From the NCBI GenBank assembly GCA_041848045.1, contig JBGZHY010000085.1, positions 1 through 25,042 on the forward strand: a DNA stretch of 25,042 bases, written 5' to 3'. The notes under the pieces were generated by a model. It searched no databases. It was given only the letters and a program-made list of their open reading frames with translations, and had not been told where the DNA came from. Below are positions 22,514 to 25,042 of the stretch, piece by piece (within the stretch, counting starts at the first letter, position 1; every line of letters starts with the position of its first letter). The translations under genes and the position numbers were made by a program. The stretch is from CAKAHY01 sp041848045. Lineage in GTDB: Bacteria; Bacillota; Clostridia; Lachnospirales; Lachnospiraceae.

Positions 22514-23689
22514 ATGACTAAAACAAAGATAGATATTGTATCAGGATTTTTGGGGGCGGGAAAGACCACCTTTATCAAGAAGCTGCTGGAGGCGGTTAAG
22601 GATGAGCAGGTGGTGCTGATTGAGAATGAATTTGGCGAAATCGGTATAGACGGAGGATTTTTAAAGGATGCGGGTATTGAAATCCGGGAGATGAATTCCG
22701 GCTGTATTTGCTGTTCTCTGGTGGGAGATTTTGCCGCTTCCTTGAAGGAAATTTTGCACAGCTATCAGCCGGATCGTATTATCATTGAGCCCAGCGGTGT
22801 GGGCAAGCTGTCGGATGTACAAAAGGCGGTGACGGACGTGGAGGCGGAGCTCGGGGTGGAAAGCAACTGCAGCGTAACGCTGGTGGATGTGAAGAAATGC
22901 AAAATGTATATGAAGAATTTCGGCGAGTTTTTCAATAATCAGATTGCCCATGCCGGTACGATTGTATTGTCCCGAACGGATGTGGCGGATGAGAAGAAGG
23001 TGGATGAAGCCCTTGCCATGATTCGGGAAATCAACCCGAAGGCGGAGGTGGTGACAACGCCTATCGCGCAGCTGTCGGCACAAAAGCTTCTGGACAGTAT
23101 AGAAAAGCAGGAAGATTTTCAGGAGAGTCTGTTGGAAGAATATAAACAGAGCCGTAAGCAGGGGCATCATCATGAGCATCATGAGGGCTGTGGTTGCGGA
23201 GAGCATGGCCATCACCACGAGCATCATGAGGGCTGCGGCTGCGGAGAGCATGGTCATCACCACGAGCATCATGAGGGCTGCGGCTGCGGAGAGCATGGTC
23301 ATCACCATGAGCATCATGAGGGCTGCGGTTGCGGAGAGCATGGTCATCACCACGAGCATCATGAGGGCTGCGGTTGCGGAGAACACGGGCATCATCACCA
23401 CCATGCGGAAGAGGTATTTACCAGTTGGGGACTGGAGAATGTGCCTGCCCTCAGAAAAGAGAAGCTGGAGGAGGTTTTGGAGCGCTTTACGGAAACCACG
23501 GAATACGGTATTGTTCTGCGAGCAAAGGGAATGGTAAAGGATGCCGAAAGTGAAGACTGGTTCTATTTTGATATGGTACCGGAAGAAAGCAATATCCGAA
23601 AGGGTGAGGCGGAAAGCAGCGGGAAAATTTGTGTCATCGGTGTGGGGCTAAAAGAGGATAAATTATATAAGGAGTTTAAAACCGAATGA
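22514..23689 (+). CDS. CobW/COG0523 metallochaperone GTPase with His/Cys-rich repeat
   Basis: A 391-aa GTPase of the COG0523 (CobW/YeiR/ZNG1) family, whose members deliver zinc, cobalt or nickel to client enzymes. It shows the Walker A GFLGAGKTTF (11-20), ENEFGEIGIDGG (37-48), the metal-binding CICC (64-67), IEPSGVGKLSDV (91-102) and SRTD (153-156) as the guanine-specificity motif. Residues 217-291 are five tandem copies of a 15-residue unit, GHHHEHHEGCGCGEH, followed by GHHHHH. A CobW_C domain (about 302-391) closes the protein. The His/Cys tract sits between the GTPase and C-terminal domains, as in other family members with His-rich metal-storage loops, but is unusually long and regular. 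Client and metal are unknown. It starts 8 bases after galT and overlaps the next gene by 4. Confidence 0.95.
   Translation: MTKTKIDIVSGFLGAGKTTFIKKLLEAVKDEQVVLIENEFGEIGIDGGFLKDAGIEIREMNSGCICCSLVGDFAASLKEILHSYQPDRIIIEPSGVGKLSDVQKAVTDVEAELGVESNCSVTLVDVKKCKMYMKNFGEFFNNQIAHAGTIVLSRTDVADEKKVDEALAMIREINPKAEVVTTPIAQLSAQKLLDSIEKQEDFQESLLEEYKQSRKQGHHHEHHEGCGCGEHGHHHEHHEGCGCGEHGHHHEHHEGCGCGEHGHHHEHHEGCGCGEHGHHHEHHEGCGCGEHGHHHHHAEEVFTSWGLENVPALRKEKLEEVLERFTETTEYGIVLRAKGMVKDAESEDWFYFDMVPEESNIRKGEAESSGKICVIGVGLKEDKLYKEFKTE
23162..23386 (+). repeat. Five tandem 45-bp repeats (His/Cys-rich coding repeat)
   Basis: Units start at 23162, 23207, 23252, 23297 and 23342. All five encode the same 15 residues (8 His or Glu-flanked His positions and two Cys per unit). 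They differ only at synonymous third positions, for example CAC/CAT, GGC/GGT and TGT/TGC. Near-identity at DNA level indicates recent duplication or gene conversion and probable copy-number variation among strains. Confidence 0.95.
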
Positions 23690-24639
23690 AGCAGGCAGCA
23701 CAGCAGATACCGGTATTTGTCATCAACGGCTTTCTGGAAGCCGGAAAGACGCAGTTTATGAAGTTCACCATGCAGCAGGATTATTTCGCCACGGAGGGTC
23801 TGACCTTACTGCTGGTATGCGAGGAGGGAGAAGAGGAATATTCGGAGGAGTTTTTGCGAAGCCATAGGACCGAGGCGGTATATATCCGACAGCCGGAAGA
23901 AATCAATCCGCAGCGTCTGCGGATGCTGCATGAACAATATCAGCCGGAAAGGGTTTTGATTGAATGGAACGGCTTATGGCTGCAGGATGACTTGGTTTTG
24001 CCGGAGGAATGGTTTCTAAACCAGATGGTGTCTATTTTCGATACCTCCACTTTGGATTTATATCTGAAAAATATGAAAGCCTTCATCGGGCCGATGCTGC
24101 GCCGGACAGAGTTGATTATCTGCAACAGGGCGGACGATATGGAGGAGGACGTACTGGCAAAATATCATCTGAATTTTCGAGCCCTCAACAAAGATACGGA
24201 GATCGTTTTTGAAGGAAAGGACGGGGAAATTCGAGGAGATTTCAGCATCGAACTGCCCTATTCGCTGGAAGATAAAATCGTCAGGATAGAAAATAAAGAT
24301 TTCGGTATTTTCTATGTGGATTCCATGGAAAGACCGGAAAAATACGAGGGCAAGACCTTTGAGTTTGTGGCGCAGGTGTTAAAGCCGCCTCATGACCCTT
24401 TCGGGGATGTGTTTGTTCCGGTCAGAAAGGTGATGACCTGCTGTGAGGATGATATTCAGTATTTGGGTCATGTCTGTCATTATAAGGGAGCCGTACATTT
24501 CAAAAACAGGGATTGGGTGAAGGTGACGGCGAGTCTGCATTACGAATATCATGAGGCCTATCGGCAAAAAGGTCCTGTATTTCATGCCAAGGAGCTTGTA
24601 CACACCGGAGCGGTGAAGGAAATCGTCACATTCGGATAG
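23686..24639 (+). CDS. CobW-like GTPase with TIGR03943/YcgQ-like C-terminal domain
   Basis: A 317-aa protein whose start overlaps the CobW stop (ATGA). The N-terminal half is CobW-like: Walker A GFLEAGKTQF (15-24), a strand VLIEWNG at the Walker B region and ICNRADD near 144-150 in place of NKxD. It lacks the CxCC metal motif; the corresponding region reads CEEGEEEYSEE. The C-terminal part has YEGKTFEFVAQV, FVPVRKVMTCCEDDIQYLG, HVCHY and DWVKVTASL. It resembles the C-terminal domain of the TIGR03943 (YcgQ) family, which usually accompanies permeases of the YcgR/DUF318 type. The MTCCEDD pair of cysteines may bind metal. A fused CobW-plus-YcgQ-like protein next to a His-rich CobW suggests a two-protein metal-handling module. 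Its function is not established. Confidence 0.85.
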   Translation: MKQAAQQIPVFVINGFLEAGKTQFMKFTMQQDYFATEGLTLLLVCEEGEEEYSEEFLRSHRTEAVYIRQPEEINPQRLRMLHEQYQPERVLIEWNGLWLQDDLVLPEEWFLNQMVSIFDTSTLDLYLKNMKAFIGPMLRRTELIICNRADDMEEDVLAKYHLNFRALNKDTEIVFEGKDGEIRGDFSIELPYSLEDKIVRIENKDFGIFYVDSMERPEKYEGKTFEFVAQVLKPPHDPFGDVFVPVRKVMTCCEDDIQYLGHVCHYKGAVHFKNRDWVKVTASLHYEYHEAYRQKGPVFHAKELVHTGAVKEIVTFG

Positions 24640-24656
24640 AAGGGATATAAGGGCTT

Positions 24657-25042
24657 ATGATTACGATTAAAGAGATGTCAAAGATGCTGGGCTTGAGCAC
24701 GGCAACCGTTTCCAATGTCATCAACGGGAAGACGAATCAGGTTTCTGCGGCGACCATACAAAGGGTACGGGAGGTCTTGGAAGCCTATGACTATGTGCCG
24801 AACATGACCGCCAGAAACCTGGCTTCCAGCAAGTCCAAGATGATAGGCGTGGGCATGGTCAGCTACCGGGAAAATGACAATTATCTGAAGGATGCTTTTG
24901 TGGGCGAGTTGATGGGAAGCATTGAAGCGGCTCTGAAAAAGCATAGCTACTTTATGCTCAGCTATTTTACGCCGGATCCTTTGGAGCTTGCCAGAACCAT
25001 CATTTCATGGAATGTGGACGGTCTGATCCTGTTCGGCGTAGG
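24657..25042 (+). CDS. LacI-family transcriptional regulator, N-terminal part (off right edge)
   Basis: The frame from the ATG at 24657 runs off the window after 128 codons. MITIKEMSKMLGLSTATVSN, followed by VINGK, is the LacI helix-turn-helix with hinge helix: LSTATVSNVINGK, then VREVLEAYDYVPNMTARNLAS. It is followed by the start of the periplasmic-binding-protein-like effector domain (KMIGVGMVSY, then SWNVDGLILFGVG). LacI proteins usually repress sugar-utilisation genes and respond to a sugar ligand. The target here is probably downstream and outside the window. It lies 17 bases after the CobW-like gene with an AGGGA/AAGGG site upstream. Confidence 0.9.
   Translation, partial: MITIKEMSKMLGLSTATVSNVINGKTNQVSAATIQRVREVLEAYDYVPNMTARNLASSKSKMIGVGMVSYRENDNYLKDAFVGELMGSIEAALKKHSYFMLSYFTPDPLELARTIISWNVDGLILFGV

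Noticed and set aside
23162..23386. Regular 45-bp repeat as a CRISPR-like or non-coding array
   Set aside because: There are no unique spacers; the units are contiguous, in frame and encode identical residues inside CobW.

Overview
The window looks like chromosome of a Gram-positive, low-to-mid GC Clostridia bacterium, most likely Lachnospiraceae. Pointers are an infC-rpmI-rplT operon with an AUU-started infC, a comM-dprA-topA-codY block, a CodY regulator, an Asp23/Gls24 protein beside a Gx-family (HepS-I-like) membrane protein, the class-2 (Firmicutes-type) galT, and a sortase-anchored Cna_B adhesin. The family-level placement is an inference. Almost all genes run on the + strand.

Layout. 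1-564: remnants. A minus-strand C-terminal piece of an IS1634/IS4-type transposase abuts, at about 277-284, the 3' end of a radical-SAM-like gene; both are cut inside their coding sequence. 770-1962: an SDR oxidoreductase overlapping a two-TM membrane protein, closed by a strong terminator. 2145-8875: a 1,987-aa cell-wall-anchored adhesin with seven Cna_B domains, then a PadR regulator. 8894-10281: promoter, leader attenuator and the infC-rpmI-rplT translation operon. 10305-11884: guaB with its own promoter and terminator. 11937-12049: tRNA-Thr(CGU) on the minus strand with a near-consensus promoter. 12168-13011: an unrecognised pair, a P-loop-like protein lacking the Walker lysine and a one-TM peptide. 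13121-14140: galE. 14290-19961: comM, dprA, topA and codY. 20135-24639: a tightly packed run of Asp23/Gls24, Gx-family membrane protein, galT, a CobW/COG0523 GTPase with a His/Cys repeat, and a second CobW-like protein with a different C-terminal domain. 24657-end: the start of a LacI-family regulator.

Most novel signals. (1) The padR gene sits behind a 44-bp near-perfect palindrome (20 of 22 pairs) covering its -10, start site and Shine-Dalgarno region. The centre shares the 11-mer TAGACATATCT with the promoter of the upstream adhesin, where it leads into a 7-bp inverted repeat between -35 and -10. This suggests an autoregulated PadR switch controlling the giant adhesin. (2) Three of the seven Cna_B domains lack the strand-1 lysine needed for the intramolecular isopeptide bond but keep the Glu and Asn. 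(3) The CobW GTPase carries five tandem 15-residue His/Cys repeats and is translationally coupled to a CobW-like GTPase that lacks CxCC and ends in a TIGR03943/YcgQ-like domain. (4) The degenerate P-loop protein and its small membrane partner are a candidate undescribed pair.

Everything here was read by eye. Domain assignments are from remembered family signatures, not from searches.
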